From Cutibacterium acnes (GTDB lineage Bacteria; Actinomycetota; Actinomycetes; Propionibacteriales; Propionibacteriaceae), in NCBI RefSeq assembly GCF_003030305.1, contig NZ_CP023676.1, positions 744,001 through 808,000 on the forward strand: DNA of 64,000 nucleotides, given 5' to 3'. The notes beneath the pieces were generated by a model, which saw nothing but the letters and a program-made list of their open reading frames with translations, ran no database searches and was not told where the DNA came from. Both the position numbers and the translations under genes were made by a program. Below, in pieces: positions 36,271 through 45,097 of the stretch; the first letter of the stretch is position 1, and every line of letters begins with the position of its first letter.

Positions 36271-37386
36271 TCAGCGCTGGGCCTTGGTGAACCCGGCAGC
36301 CTGGGCAGCCTCCTCGGTGGCAAACCACACATCAGCAATGGTGCGGTCGTAACCACCCGAGCCCGGGACGTGGTACTTCATCGAGCGGTCGTTGCCCTTA
36401 ATCACGTAGCCCTCGGGCGGGTTATCCCCGACGTATGAGGTGGCCTTATTGCCCTCATCCTTCGTGCCCTGTTCAGGAGCCTTGACCGCACCATCCTTGG
36501 TCGTGGTCTCGGAGCGGGCACCCTCGTCAACGAAAGCAGTGGTCTCGGCGGTAGTCTCCGGTGCAGCAGCAGCCGGGCCACCCTCATCGGCCATGGCGGC
36601 GACCGGGTCAGCCGGAACCGACTTGTCCTCCTTCGGCTCGGGCTTATCTGCCGGTTTGGCAACGGGCTTCGAACCGCGGCTGGTCTCGGGTTTGGGGGAT
36701 GGCGTGTCCTTGAGTTTCTCGTCAGTGTTCGGGGCGGGGCTGTCGGTGTTGTCCTTATCGCCAGGGGTCCAAGAGTAGGTGACCTTGGGCTCGTGGGCTG
36801 TCCAACCGTCGTCGGAAGAGCTCAGGAAGCGGCGGCTGGCCACAACTACCGCAGCAGAAATGCCGCCGAGGACGGCGAGAGTGCCGAACACCTTGCCAAA
36901 CTTGCTGCGGTGCTTGGCCTTCTTGACCGATTTCGTCTCGATGCCGGCTTTGGCCGCCAGTTCGGTCGACTCGCCCTTGAGGGCTGAGAAGGCAGCCTGT
37001 CCACGGCGGGTGGCTTCCTCAACGGCTGGGTGAGAGATGACCTTCTCGGCACGCTCCTCAAGGTCAGGCAAGACATCCTTCTGGAAGGTGTCATAAGCCT
37101 GATTAAGGGCTGGAACGACCTTCTCCTGGGTGTACTCCTTCGAGGCGTCAAGGGCCTTTTTGCTAGCCTCAACAGCCTGATCAGAGAGGGGACCAAGCTT
37201 GTCCGAGATCTGATCCGTCAAGGGACCGAGCTTGTCGTTGACTTGCGCGGCCAGCGGAGCAGCCTTGTCCTGGGCGGCGGCGAGGTATGCGGCGGCGGTC
37301 TCCAGCGCCTGGGCACGCTGCTCCTTGAGCGTGCTGGGGCTGCTTGCGGCGGCGGTCTTGCGGGAAGCTTTCTTCTTGCAGGACAC
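36271..37386 (-). CDS. Ala/Lys-rich membrane-anchored protein with C-terminal sunset-type domain
   Basis: 371 residues from a GTG with GGAGGAA immediately upstream. Residues about 10-150 are helical and repetitive ([20 protein letters not shown]), followed by a basic stretch and one membrane segment ([18 protein letters not shown]), a Pro/Lys/Asp-rich disordered linker of about 130 residues, and a C-terminal module [23 protein letters not shown]...[14 protein letters not shown]. That last module resembles the short domain found at the ends of some actinobacterial ribosomal and envelope proteins, sometimes called the sunset domain. Function unknown; a cytosolic coiled coil linked to an exported tail is the likely topology. 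Confidence 0.75.
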   Translation of the reverse strand: MSCKKKASRKTAAASSPSTLKEQRAQALETAAAYLAAAQDKAAPLAAQVNDKLGPLTDQISDKLGPLSDQAVEASKKALDASKEYTQEKVVPALNQAYDTFQKDVLPDLEERAEKVISHPAVEEATRRGQAAFSALKGESTELAAKAGIETKSVKKAKHRSKFGKVFGTLAVLGGISAAVVVASRRFLSSSDDGWTAHEPKVTYSWTPGDKDNTDSPAPNTDEKLKDTPSPKPETSRGSKPVAKPADKPEPKEDKSVPADPVAAMADEGGPAAAAPETTAETTAFVDEGARSETTTKDGAVKAPEQGTKDEGNKATSYVGDNPPEGYVIKGNDRSMKYHVPGSGGYDRTIADVWFATEEAAQAAGFTKAQR

Positions 37387-37569
37387 GGTTCCTCCAATTC
37401 GTATGGGATATGGCTCGTGATCGAGCACCTTCCACGGTATCGACCAAATGGTCCATAGACCAGAGATTCGTGGTCCCAAACGGCGGCTGGCGGAACAATT
37501 CCGATCGGTTTGACGCAACAGTCAGTATTCTAGAAGGGACCACATCGTTTCTCACAGGAAGGCAGGCAG

Positions 37570-38082
37570 GTGGCCTCTACCGCGACTCTGCGCACCAATC
37601 ATGGCGACATCGTCCTTAACCTCTTTGCCGATCAGGCTCCCAAGACTGTCGACAATTTCGTCGGTCTGGCCGGCGGCACGAAGGAGTACGTCGATCCGCA
37701 CACCGGTCAGCCGACCACTGGTAAGTTCTACGACGGCTTGACCTTCCACCGCGTCATTGACGGGTTCATGATTCAGGGCGGCTGCCCGCTCGGCACCGGT
37801 ACCGGCGGTCCCGGGTACCGATTCGCCGACGAGTTTCACCCAGAGCTCACTTTCTCGAAGCCCTACTTGCTGGCTATGGCCAATGCCGGTCCGGGTACCA
37901 ATGGGTCCCAGTTCTTCATCACTGTGGCCCCGACGCCGCACCTCAACCGTCGTCATACCATCTTTGGTGAAGTCGCTGACGAAGAGTCCCGAAAGGTCGT
38001 CGACGAGATCGCCCAGGTCCGCACTGGCCGCATGGACCGTCCGGTCGAGCCGGTCGTTATTGAAAGCGTCGAGCTGGCCTGA
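37570..38082 (+). CDS. ppiA: Peptidyl-prolyl cis-trans isomerase, cyclophilin type
   Basis: 170 residues, cytosolic (no signal peptide). Cyclophilin motifs: [13 protein letters not shown] with the catalytic Arg, [12 protein letters not shown], and the helix-strand [12 protein letters not shown]. It starts with GTG after AGGAAGGCAGGCAG. It is divergent from the sunset-domain protein gene and followed by a perfect terminator. Confidence 0.95.
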   Translation: MASTATLRTNHGDIVLNLFADQAPKTVDNFVGLAGGTKEYVDPHTGQPTTGKFYDGLTFHRVIDGFMIQGGCPLGTGTGGPGYRFADEFHPELTFSKPYLLAMANAGPGTNGSQFFITVAPTPHLNRRHTIFGEVADEESRKVVDEIAQVRTGRMDRPVEPVVIESVELA

Positions 38083-38109
38083 GTAGTCAGCCTGGTAGGA
38101 ATGGATACT

Positions 38110-38135
38110 GCCTCGAGGTGACCGCACCTCGAGGC
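38110..38135 (+). terminator. Hairpin after ppiA
   Basis: GCCTCGAGGTG (38110-38120) and CACCTCGAGGC (38125-38135) pair perfectly around accg, 28 bases after the ppiA stop. Confidence 0.75.
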
Positions 38136-38199
38136 CCCTCCAAGTATTCTGAATATTCTGATTTCCCTGTGATTGACGGTCATGAGCCAGAGGAGATTC

Positions 38200-38844
38200 A
38201 TGCTCGACCGCTGGAGTGAACATCCCGTCCGTCCGGTTCCTTTGAGGTGTCCGGCGTCGGTAGCTATGGCCGTCGTGACCCTGCTCATCGCGATCGCGGC
38301 GCGATTGACGCCGCTGTCGTCGCTGTTGGCGTCAGGGTCTGCCAGGGCTTTTGACTTCCAGGTCTGGCGGCCACTCGTCTTCTCCTTGACGACCTCCTCG
38401 GTTATCAGTGCAGTCCTCACCGGCCTGCTCCTTGTTCTCATCGGGTACCAGATTGAGCCCATGATCGGCTCAGTACAGTTTGCGTTCCTGTACCTGTTAT
38501 GTGGCGTGGGTGGGTCAGCGGCCATCAGCCTGGCTGGGGTGCTGTACTCCTTTGAGGGGTCGATGTGCGGTCTGTTTGGGTTGATGGCGGCATCGGCTGT
38601 CGTCAAATACGTTCAAAAGCAGGACATTCGTGCCGACATCGTGTTATTAACGATGTTCATCATCTGGGCAATTGTCGTCGGTTCCAATACATGGGTTGCT
38701 GACATCGGGGCGGTCGTTGTGGGAGCCGTTTCTGGTTGGGCATGGTTGCAGACTCGGTGGTCGTCATACCGGCGTCAGCTGGGGGCGGGCCTGGCGGTCT
38801 TGGCTGTCTGTCTCGTCGCTCTCGTTGTGACCTGGGTGATGTAA
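38200..38844 (+). CDS. Rhomboid-fold membrane protein, probably inactive
   Basis: 214 residues from the ATG at 38200 (AGAGGA five bases before). About six membrane helices and the rhomboid layout are visible: the loop FQVWRPLVFSLTTSS after the first helix (equivalent to the WR motif), GYQIEPMIGSVQFAFLYLLCGVGG, then the serine-bearing helix, which reads EGSMCGLFGLMA in place of GASGAIFGL, and the last helix with VADIGAVVVG in place of AHLGG. Both catalytic Ser and His thus appear lost (Met/Cys and Asp). It probably acts as a pseudoprotease that binds or escorts membrane clients. The last 81 bases overlap the convergent exonuclease gene. Confidence 0.8.
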   Translation: MLDRWSEHPVRPVPLRCPASVAMAVVTLLIAIAARLTPLSSLLASGSARAFDFQVWRPLVFSLTTSSVISAVLTGLLLVLIGYQIEPMIGSVQFAFLYLLCGVGGSAAISLAGVLYSFEGSMCGLFGLMAASAVVKYVQKQDIRADIVLLTMFIIWAIVVGSNTWVADIGAVVVGAVSGWAWLQTRWSSYRRQLGAGLAVLAVCLVALVVTWVM

Positions 38845-40527
38845 GGCGGCTACCCGGGCAGCGAGATCATCGGTGTCCATCCAGCAATGGGCGGGCCAGG
38901 ACCATTCTCCGATGACGTCAACTAGCCGCACCCCAGGTTCTTCAAACCAGGAAGCCACTAGCTCGGCCTCCTCAATAGTGCAGGCTGGTAGCCCGGCCGG
39001 CGGAGCAGAAACGGTTTCTGCGGTGGCACACACTGCGTCAATAATGGGCATTGGATCAATACCCAGACGGCATCGTCCAGCTCCCGCTAAGCGGCCATGT
39101 CGAATGACGTGGATCTCCCAGGAGGCGCCATCGCGCCGCGCCGCGACAATTTCAGGGCAGGATGCCAGAGAGACCAGTCGGGAACGACGTCGGGTGGCAC
39201 GCAGCACCTCTTGGGCGTCTTCGGTGAACTCTGCGGCCTCTTCGAAACGTTCTGCCGCGGACAGCCGTGCGATGCGTTGAGCAAGCCGATCAGTGAGGTC
39301 GCGAACGTCGCCAGTCATGGCGAGACGAGCAAAGCCGACGATGGTGGAGTAGTCGACGTAGGGGTTCAAACATGGGGCTGAGCAACGGCCCATCTCTGCG
39401 AGAGGACAGCCATCAGGGTGCCGTGACATAGCTCCACTGCACTGTCGCAGGCCAAAAGCTTCAGCCAGTATGATCGCCGCGCGAGTCGCTGCTTGACGGC
39501 TAATGAAAGGGCCCCACGGCGGTTGGGAATCGCGGTGAGCTCGCTGCACGACGGCGAGTCTCGGGTGAGCCTCATGAGTGAGGGTAACCCACCACACCGA
39601 TCCTTGCCGACGAGAGCGATGGTTGTAGCGCGGTTGGTGAGCGTCAATGAGGCGTAGTTCGCGTACCCCCGCTTCTAGCTGAGTAGAGCACTCGCGAGCT
39701 TTGACGCCGGTAGCTATTCGCACCATCTCGTCCATGCGGCGTCGTGTTTCCGATGCTGTGAAGTATTGGGATACTCGGCGTCGGATGTTGACCGACTTAC
39801 CGACATAAAGGACCTCCGGATGTGCTGGTGCAGGTTTATCCAGGCAAAACCAATAGACTCCGGGCCCTTCGGTAAGGTCCTTAGCCCACACCCGTCGGCG
39901 ACGCCGAGCCTGCGGTACCCGATGGGTCATTTCTAAGAGGTCTTCAAGGGTCGTCACGCCGAGATTGCCGACTCTGTCGATGAGTCCGTGAAGGACGTCG
40001 ACGGTGGCCCTCGCATCGGCAAGGGCGCGGTGTGAGGGCGTCGTCGTGGTGTGGAATAGCCGAGATAAGGTGCTGAGCTTGTAATTTCGGACCTCTCCGC
40101 GGGCAAGCACTGACCGAGCTAACGCGAGGGTGTCGACGACGGCTGGGTCGCCCCAGGGATAATCATGTTGAGCGTAGGCGCGTTGAAGGAAACCAATATC
40201 AAAACGAGCATTGTGTGCTACAAGTGCCGTGCTGCGACTAAACTCTAACCAGCTAGGTAGTACAGCGCTCAATGATGGAGCCGAGCGCACCATGGCGTGC
40301 GTGATGCCGGTGAGGACCTGTACCGAAGCTGGGATAGGCCCGGTTGGGCAGACGAGGGTTTGAAACTCGCCTTCGACGCGGCCTCCACACACTTTCACGG
40401 CTCCGATCTCGGTGATCTGGGAGCCCTCGCTAGTACCGGTAGTCTCAAGGTCGACGACGCAGAAGGTGACTTCGGACAGGGAAGTTCCCAGGTCGTCGAA
40501 AGACGGTTGAAGGGGCACGGCGCTCAT
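38764..40527 (-). CDS. DnaQ-like DEDD exonuclease fused to UvrC-like GIY-YIG nuclease
   Basis: 587 residues from the ATG at 40527. The N-terminal domain (about 15-185) has the DEDD exonuclease motifs: VVDLETTG, HNARFDIGFL and HRALADARATVDVL. The second part begins with a GIY-YIG endonuclease domain (GVYWFCLDKPAP...LYVGKSVNIRRRVSQYF) and continues with a UvrC-like region with Cys motifs (CSGAMSRHPDGCPLAEMGRCSAPC). The UvrC C-terminal RNase H and HhH parts are missing. The fusion is known in actinobacteria and is thought to act in DNA repair. Its 3' end overlaps the rhomboid gene. Confidence 0.88.
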   Translation of the reverse strand: MSAVPLQPSFDDLGTSLSEVTFCVVDLETTGTSEGSQITEIGAVKVCGGRVEGEFQTLVCPTGPIPASVQVLTGITHAMVRSAPSLSAVLPSWLEFSRSTALVAHNARFDIGFLQRAYAQHDYPWGDPAVVDTLALARSVLARGEVRNYKLSTLSRLFHTTTTPSHRALADARATVDVLHGLIDRVGNLGVTTLEDLLEMTHRVPQARRRRRVWAKDLTEGPGVYWFCLDKPAPAHPEVLYVGKSVNIRRRVSQYFTASETRRRMDEMVRIATGVKARECSTQLEAGVRELRLIDAHQPRYNHRSRRQGSVWWVTLTHEAHPRLAVVQRAHRDSQPPWGPFISRQAATRAAIILAEAFGLRQCSGAMSRHPDGCPLAEMGRCSAPCLNPYVDYSTIVGFARLAMTGDVRDLTDRLAQRIARLSAAERFEEAAEFTEDAQEVLRATRRRSRLVSLASCPEIVAARRDGASWEIHVIRHGRLAGAGRCRLGIDPMPIIDAVCATAETVSAPPAGLPACTIEEAELVASWFEEPGVRLVDVIGEWSWPAHCWMDTDDLAARVAALHHPGHNESDETDSQDRQARPQLTPV

Positions 40528-40814
40528 AATCGGCACGGTAGGTAGGCGTGGCGACAAAAACGCCGCGAATACAAGCAGAGTACGGAGAACAACCTAGTCA
40601 GCGCGGTATTCCATGTGGATGGAGGTGGCGAGCGAGCGTCATGGTGAGCGGTTTTTGGTAACAAGTTGCCCCGCTCCTGAGGACCGCATAAGATTCTCTC
40701 AGTCGGCAGGGACGGTCCTGGTCCGATCGACCAAATCACAGGTGGACGGATGACTTGGCTCGCACCGCGTGATGACGCGGCGAGGGGCGGTCAGGTGATG
40801 GTGAAGGGTAGACA

Positions 40815-41972
40815 GTGGAGCACAGGTATGGAGCTTCTCAGGTGAGCGGTGGCGCACCTCGACGTGGACGCGGCGTCGCATTTGCTGCCATTACGGGGGC
40901 AATCCTTCTCGGCACAGTGGCATCGGTTGATCCGGGGGCTCAGGCCGCTCCTGATCCTATTGATCAGGCGAAGGTTCGCTTGGCTCAGCTCGATGAGCAG
41001 ACCTCGAAAGTACAGGAGGACTACACCGAGGCCCAGGCTGCCCTCGACAAAGCTCAGAAGGATCTCGATCGTTCGCAAAGAGACCTTAAGGCCCAGTCAG
41101 ACAAGGTTGCCACCATGCGCAAGGCTCTCGGTCGCGTCGCGCTGAGTGACTACCAGAGCGGCGGCGGTGTCTCAATGGCTACTCAGCTTGTGGCAAGTGG
41201 CGACTCTGGGCAGTTCCTGTCCAAATTGGCGACCATTCAAAACGTCACGGAGCGCACCAGCGTGCAGTTCCAGGATTTCCAGGCTGAGCAGGCCAGACTG
41301 AAATCCATGAAGTCCCAGGCTGAGGCTGATCGCGCGACAATTGAGAGTCAGCGTAATCAACAGGCCAAGCTGTTGGCCGACGCGAAGAAGAAGGAGCAGG
41401 AGGCCAAGCAGGTTGTTGACCGTCTGACTGCCCAGCAGCGCGCTGAACTTGAGCGTCAACAAACTGCTGAGGCCCAGGCCGCTGCTGCACATGCGGTGTC
41501 CCGGTCTACCGGACGTCCCACCGATCAGCAGAGCGCCCTGGGACAGCCGTCCAGCAGTTCTACCCAGGCTTCCCAAGCTGGTAGTCAAGTGCCGATTCCT
41601 GACCCCTCTCATGGGGTTTCATCGCGCGCTCAGAGCGCCCTCAGTTTCGCGCTGGCTCAACTCGGTAAGCCCTACATCTGGGGCGGCACTGGCCCGACCG
41701 GCTACGATTGCTCTGGCCTCATGATGGCTTCCTGGGGCAAGGCTGGGGTTAGCCTTCCCCGCACCGCGGCTGCTCAGTACGCAGCCGGCACCCCCGTATC
41801 GACCTCCGATTTGCAGCCTGGCGACTTGGTCTTCTTCTACCCGGGCATTACCCATGTCGGTATGTACATCGGTGATGGCAAGTTTATTCACGCCTCCAGT
41901 CCGCGAACTGGCATCAAAGTCTCCGTTCTAGCGCAACAGTCCTCATACCAGGGCGCGCGTCGTTTCGGCTGA
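40815..41972 (+). CDS. Secreted NlpC/P60 peptidoglycan endopeptidase
   Basis: 385 residues with a Sec signal (GVAFAAITGAILLGTVASVDPGAQA), a long coiled coil (about 50-220) like those that keep RipA/PcsB-type hydrolases inactive until recruited, a Ser/Gln-rich linker, and a C-terminal NlpC/P60 domain. The catalytic residues are Cys in YDCSGLMM, His in ITHVGMYIG and the polar/His residue in KFIHASSP. It likely cleaves D-Glu-diaminopimelate-type bonds at the division site. The start is GTG at 40815, or GTG ten codons later with better GGAG spacing. I looked for a c-di-AMP riboswitch in the 290-base leader and did not see one. Confidence 0.92.
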   Translation: MEHRYGASQVSGGAPRRGRGVAFAAITGAILLGTVASVDPGAQAAPDPIDQAKVRLAQLDEQTSKVQEDYTEAQAALDKAQKDLDRSQRDLKAQSDKVATMRKALGRVALSDYQSGGGVSMATQLVASGDSGQFLSKLATIQNVTERTSVQFQDFQAEQARLKSMKSQAEADRATIESQRNQQAKLLADAKKKEQEAKQVVDRLTAQQRAELERQQTAEAQAAAAHAVSRSTGRPTDQQSALGQPSSSSTQASQAGSQVPIPDPSHGVSSRAQSALSFALAQLGKPYIWGGTGPTGYDCSGLMMASWGKAGVSLPRTAAAQYAAGTPVSTSDLQPGDLVFFYPGITHVGMYIGDGKFIHASSPRTGIKVSVLAQQSSYQGARRFG

Positions 41973-41978
41973 TTTTCA

Positions 41979-43049
41979 TTGCTTAGCGTTGGCATAGATA
42001 TTGGCGGCACGAAGGTTGCCGCTGGTGTCGTAGATGAAAGTGGCCAGATTGTTCGGCGTATTCAGCGCCTGACACCCTCGCGCAGCCCCGAGGCTGTTGA
42101 GGACGCTATCGTTGAGTCGGTCCGTGAATTGGCTCGTAACCTCCCTATCTGTGCTGTAGGCATCGGGGCAGCCGGCTGGATAGACACTGAACAGGCGCTC
42201 GTGCGGTTTTCCCCGCATTTAGCATGGCGTAATGAGCCGCTGCGCGATCGTCTGTCTGAGCGCATCACTGTGCCTGTTCTCGTCGATAATGACGCCAATG
42301 CGGCCGCGTGGGCTGAGTTCCGGTTCGGAGCCGGACAAGGATCACGGGTCATGGTGTGCCTGACGTTGGGAACGGGTATCGGGGGTGCACTCGTTATCAA
42401 TGGGCGGATGTTCCGCGGCCGATACGGCATGGCCGGAGAATTCGGACATATGACGGTGGTTCCCGATGGCCACTGGTGCCCATGTGGCAACCGTGGTTGC
42501 TGGGAGCAATACGCTTCCGGAAATTCCCTCGTGAGGGATGCTCGAGCGTTGCTTGCCGAGGGAGCTCCCGGTGCTCAGGATCTGTTGGGTTATGTAGCTG
42601 ACCGCAATCCGGGCAACCTCATTGGTCCTGATGTCACACGCGCAGCGGTCGATGGCGATCGTCTTGCCATTGAGCTCATTGCAGACATTGGCATCTGGCT
42701 GGGCCGTGGAATGGCGAACTTGGCAGCAGCCTTAGATCCAGATCTCTTTGTCATTGGTGGGGGAGTGAGCGCCGCCGGAGACCTCTTGCTTGAACCTGCG
42801 CGCACTGTATATGCCCGCACGCTGACGGGCCGGGGGTTCCGCCCGATGGCCGATATTCAGAAGGCACATTTCGGTAACGATGCTGGGCTTATCGGCGCCG
42901 CAGACTTGGCTCGCCACTCCATCAACGAACCGCCGGGCATGGCTCGCGGGTTCTGGCCACGTCGTCGTACTGCTGTCCGCAAGCCACGCCGTACTTTGCG
43001 TCAGAGCCTGAGTGAAACTCTCGCCGGTCCGGTTGTTCGGGACAAGTGA
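41979..43049 (+). CDS. glkA: ROK-family glucokinase
   Basis: 356 residues, TTG start six bases after the upstream stop, no good ribosome site. ATP-binding GIDIGGTKVAAGVV is at the N-terminus; the catalytic Asp lies in VDNDANAAAWAE; LTLGTGIGGAL is the phosphate 2 motif; EFGHM and the zinc motif CPCGNRGCWEQYASG define the ROK family; VIGGGVSAAGD closes the site. Actinobacterial glucokinases of this type phosphorylate glucose from disaccharides and non-PTS uptake. The C-terminal 40 residues are basic (RRRTAVRKPRRTLRQ), an unusual extension that may contact nucleic acid or membrane. Confidence 0.88.
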   Translation: MLSVGIDIGGTKVAAGVVDESGQIVRRIQRLTPSRSPEAVEDAIVESVRELARNLPICAVGIGAAGWIDTEQALVRFSPHLAWRNEPLRDRLSERITVPVLVDNDANAAAWAEFRFGAGQGSRVMVCLTLGTGIGGALVINGRMFRGRYGMAGEFGHMTVVPDGHWCPCGNRGCWEQYASGNSLVRDARALLAEGAPGAQDLLGYVADRNPGNLIGPDVTRAAVDGDRLAIELIADIGIWLGRGMANLAAALDPDLFVIGGGVSAAGDLLLEPARTVYARTLTGRGFRPMADIQKAHFGNDAGLIGAADLARHSINEPPGMARGFWPRRRTAVRKPRRTLRQSLSETLAGPVVRDK

Positions 43050-43053
43050 CTCG

Positions 43054-43461
43054 CTACAAACGTGAGTGGTTTCCCCAGGGGCCTTCATCATCGCGGTCTG
43101 CCCGAGTGATGGCCCGCCAGATGAGCAGGCTAATCCCTGCTCCTCCGGATGCGATGGCTAGTATCAGCGTGGTTTGGGGCACATTGACTCCGCTCATGTC
43201 CAGCAGGACGGCAACGATGCATATCGCCACCAGAACCAATCCCACCTTCGTCGTTGGACTGGGAGGTGCTGCCGGTTCCATGGGCAGCGGCTCATCCATC
43301 TCGTCGGCGTCACGGGGTGGCTCTTGCGGAATATGGGCCGGCGCCCGTTGGGCCGGTAAACCATTCGGGCGAGGACGACCTGGGGCGGTGACGACCTCCC
43401 CAAATTCGCGAGCGATGAGCGCTTCAAAGGCGGCATCGACATCGTTGCCGTCGTGTTCCAT
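43054..43461 (-). CDS. Small membrane protein, hypothetical
   Basis: 135 residues: an N-terminal cytosolic part of about 65 residues that is Pro/Glu-rich, starting MEHDGNDVDAAFEALIAREFGEV, then two hydrophobic helices (VGLVLVAICIVAVLLDM and LILAIASGGAGISLLIWRAI) and a charged tail. The N-terminal DAAFEALIAR motif is seen in short actinobacterial proteins of unknown function. It is convergent with glkA (stops five bases apart) and divergent from plsC. Confidence 0.7.
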   Translation of the reverse strand: MEHDGNDVDAAFEALIAREFGEVVTAPGRPRPNGLPAQRAPAHIPQEPPRDADEMDEPLPMEPAAPPSPTTKVGLVLVAICIVAVLLDMSGVNVPQTTLILAIASGGAGISLLIWRAITRADRDDEGPWGNHSRL

Positions 43462-43520
43462 ATCCCTCCACCCATTAGGGAACTCGAGGTGCCGCTAGGC
43501 TTGGTCGCCGAGGAGGCCCC

Positions 43521-44276
43521 ATGTGGTACGAGTTCTTCAAGTATGCGCTCTTTGGACCAGGAGTGCGAGCCTTGTGGCACCCCCGCGTCGTCGGTAAGGA
43601 GAACATTCCCACCGAAGGAGGGGTGATCCTGGCGTGCAACCACATTGCGGCCCTGGATCCCATCATCGTCGCGTCCATGATTGACAGAAAACTCACCTAT
43701 CCGGCGAAGAAAGAGCTTTTTGCTGGCGACCGAGGCTTATGGTCGAAGGTCGTCGCGTGGTTCTTGCGCGCAGTCGAGCAGGTGCCGCTGGATCGCTCGG
43801 GTGGCCGTACTAGCGTCAATGCCATGGGTTCAGTAGAACGCCGACTTGCCGAGGGGGGCCTCGTCGGAATTTTCCCGGAGGGAACCCGCTCATCAGATGG
43901 TCGCTTATACAAGGGTAAGACCGGCGTCGCCCGGATGACTCTGGGGTCTGGAGCCCCTGTGGTCCCAGTAGGTATCAGCGGAACGACAGTGAGACGCAAG
44001 GTGTTGGGTATCCCGCTGCTCGACCATCCGACCCTCATCTTCGGTAAACCGATGCACTTCGACGTGCTGGCAGACCGCACTGAGGAAACGGCCGTCCTAC
44101 GGTGGGTTACTGATGAGGTCATGGGTGCTATCAGCGATCTCACCGGACAGAGCTACGTTGATGTTTATGGTTTCCGGGTCAAGCATGGCAACCTCAAGGG
44201 CAAAGATGTCTCGAAATTTGTGAAACCAAGGCCCGGCGGCAAGCCCCTGCCCCCGCCTCGTGTGACGAAGGCCTGA
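43521..44276 (+). CDS. plsC: 1-acyl-sn-glycerol-3-phosphate acyltransferase (PlsC)
   Basis: 251 residues, a membrane-associated acyltransferase of phospholipid synthesis. Motif I CNHIAALD (HX4D), motif II region LDRSGGR, motif III FPEGTRSSDGRLYKGKTG and motif IV PVVPVGISG are all intact. The start has GAGGAGG near by. Four bases separate its stop from the next, related gene, so they form an operon with the DAHP synthase possibly downstream. Confidence 0.94.
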   Translation: MWYEFFKYALFGPGVRALWHPRVVGKENIPTEGGVILACNHIAALDPIIVASMIDRKLTYPAKKELFAGDRGLWSKVVAWFLRAVEQVPLDRSGGRTSVNAMGSVERRLAEGGLVGIFPEGTRSSDGRLYKGKTGVARMTLGSGAPVVPVGISGTTVRRKVLGIPLLDHPTLIFGKPMHFDVLADRTEETAVLRWVTDEVMGAISDLTGQSYVDVYGFRVKHGNLKGKDVSKFVKPRPGGKPLPPPRVTKA

Positions 44277-44280
44277 TGTC

Positions 44281-45000
44281 ATGAAGTGGTTGCGTCGATC
44301 CCATGGTGAGATGACGGGTCATCCTCTTCCTGCCCAACCAACCATCGTCGCTATCCATCTGCATCGGCCCGGTGATCTTGCTGCGGCCGAACATTGCCTG
44401 TCGGGACGCGTCAGCAAGGTGTATGTCATGTCCGGTCGTCGGATGGAGAGAACTCAGGCCCACGCTGAGGCTCTACGCCACTTATGCGAGGGCTCTGTAG
44501 TCCTTATGGCTCCCGAGGGGATACGCAGTTGGGCTAGTCAGGTTCATCGTCTAGACGTTGAGGTAGCGCGGCTGGCTCTCGATGCTGAAGCCCTCGTCGT
44601 GCCGGCTCAGGTTGTTGCGGGACAGCTCAGCCTGGGAACATCGGTTGATATGTCGCGTCACGCGGCGACACCCCATTCTCACGCTGTCTTGCGGGCTGCA
44701 GCTGACGATGTCGCGCTCGCCTTATGCAAGCTCACAGGCTTGCCGTACCAGGACTATCCAGCAGTGCGGGCAGATCAACGGCCTCACCCGATCATCTGGC
44801 TGTTTCAGATGCGAAAGTTGCGTCGTGACCGTAGGAGGCATCGTCGCGATGCTGAGGAGCGATCGCGAGAGGAGAGCGCTCGCGATGCCGAGGAACTGGC
44901 CCGGGAGGAGGAGAACGCCCGTCTCGCCGCTCAGCTTCAAGCTCGACAAGCTTCCTTGGCCGATCGGCTTGCTGAGCGCGATATTCATCCAGGTAGGTGA
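44281..45000 (+). CDS. Degenerate PlsC-like paralogue
   Basis: 239 residues that follow plsC by four bases. The order of blocks copies an acyltransferase: AIHLHRPGD in place of NHxxxxD, VYVMSGRRMERTQAHAEAL, then LMAPEGIRSWASQ in place of the FPEGTRS motif, and LVVPAQVVAG in place of the PVVPVGI block. The catalytic His-Asp spacing is altered and the Thr-Arg pair of motif III is changed, so acyl transfer is doubtful. The C-terminal 70 residues are a highly charged Arg/Glu helix, absent from PlsC. It may act as a regulatory partner of the intact enzyme. Confidence 0.7.
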   Translation: MKWLRRSHGEMTGHPLPAQPTIVAIHLHRPGDLAAAEHCLSGRVSKVYVMSGRRMERTQAHAEALRHLCEGSVVLMAPEGIRSWASQVHRLDVEVARLALDAEALVVPAQVVAGQLSLGTSVDMSRHAATPHSHAVLRAAADDVALALCKLTGLPYQDYPAVRADQRPHPIIWLFQMRKLRRDRRRHRRDAEERSREESARDAEELAREEENARLAAQLQARQASLADRLAERDIHPGR

Positions 45001-45097
45001 AAATCCCAGGGCTGGTGTTTCGGATGCGGTGGCTTAGCCTCGTCAGAGGGGTGGAACGGAACTGAAGAAGGTCATGGTGGGAAGTAGAATCCCCGCC

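Noticed and set aside
40528-40814. Possible c-di-AMP riboswitch in the leader of the NlpC/P60 gene
   Set aside because: Such leaders occur before cell wall hydrolases in actinobacteria, but I could not find the conserved ydaO-type blocks here.
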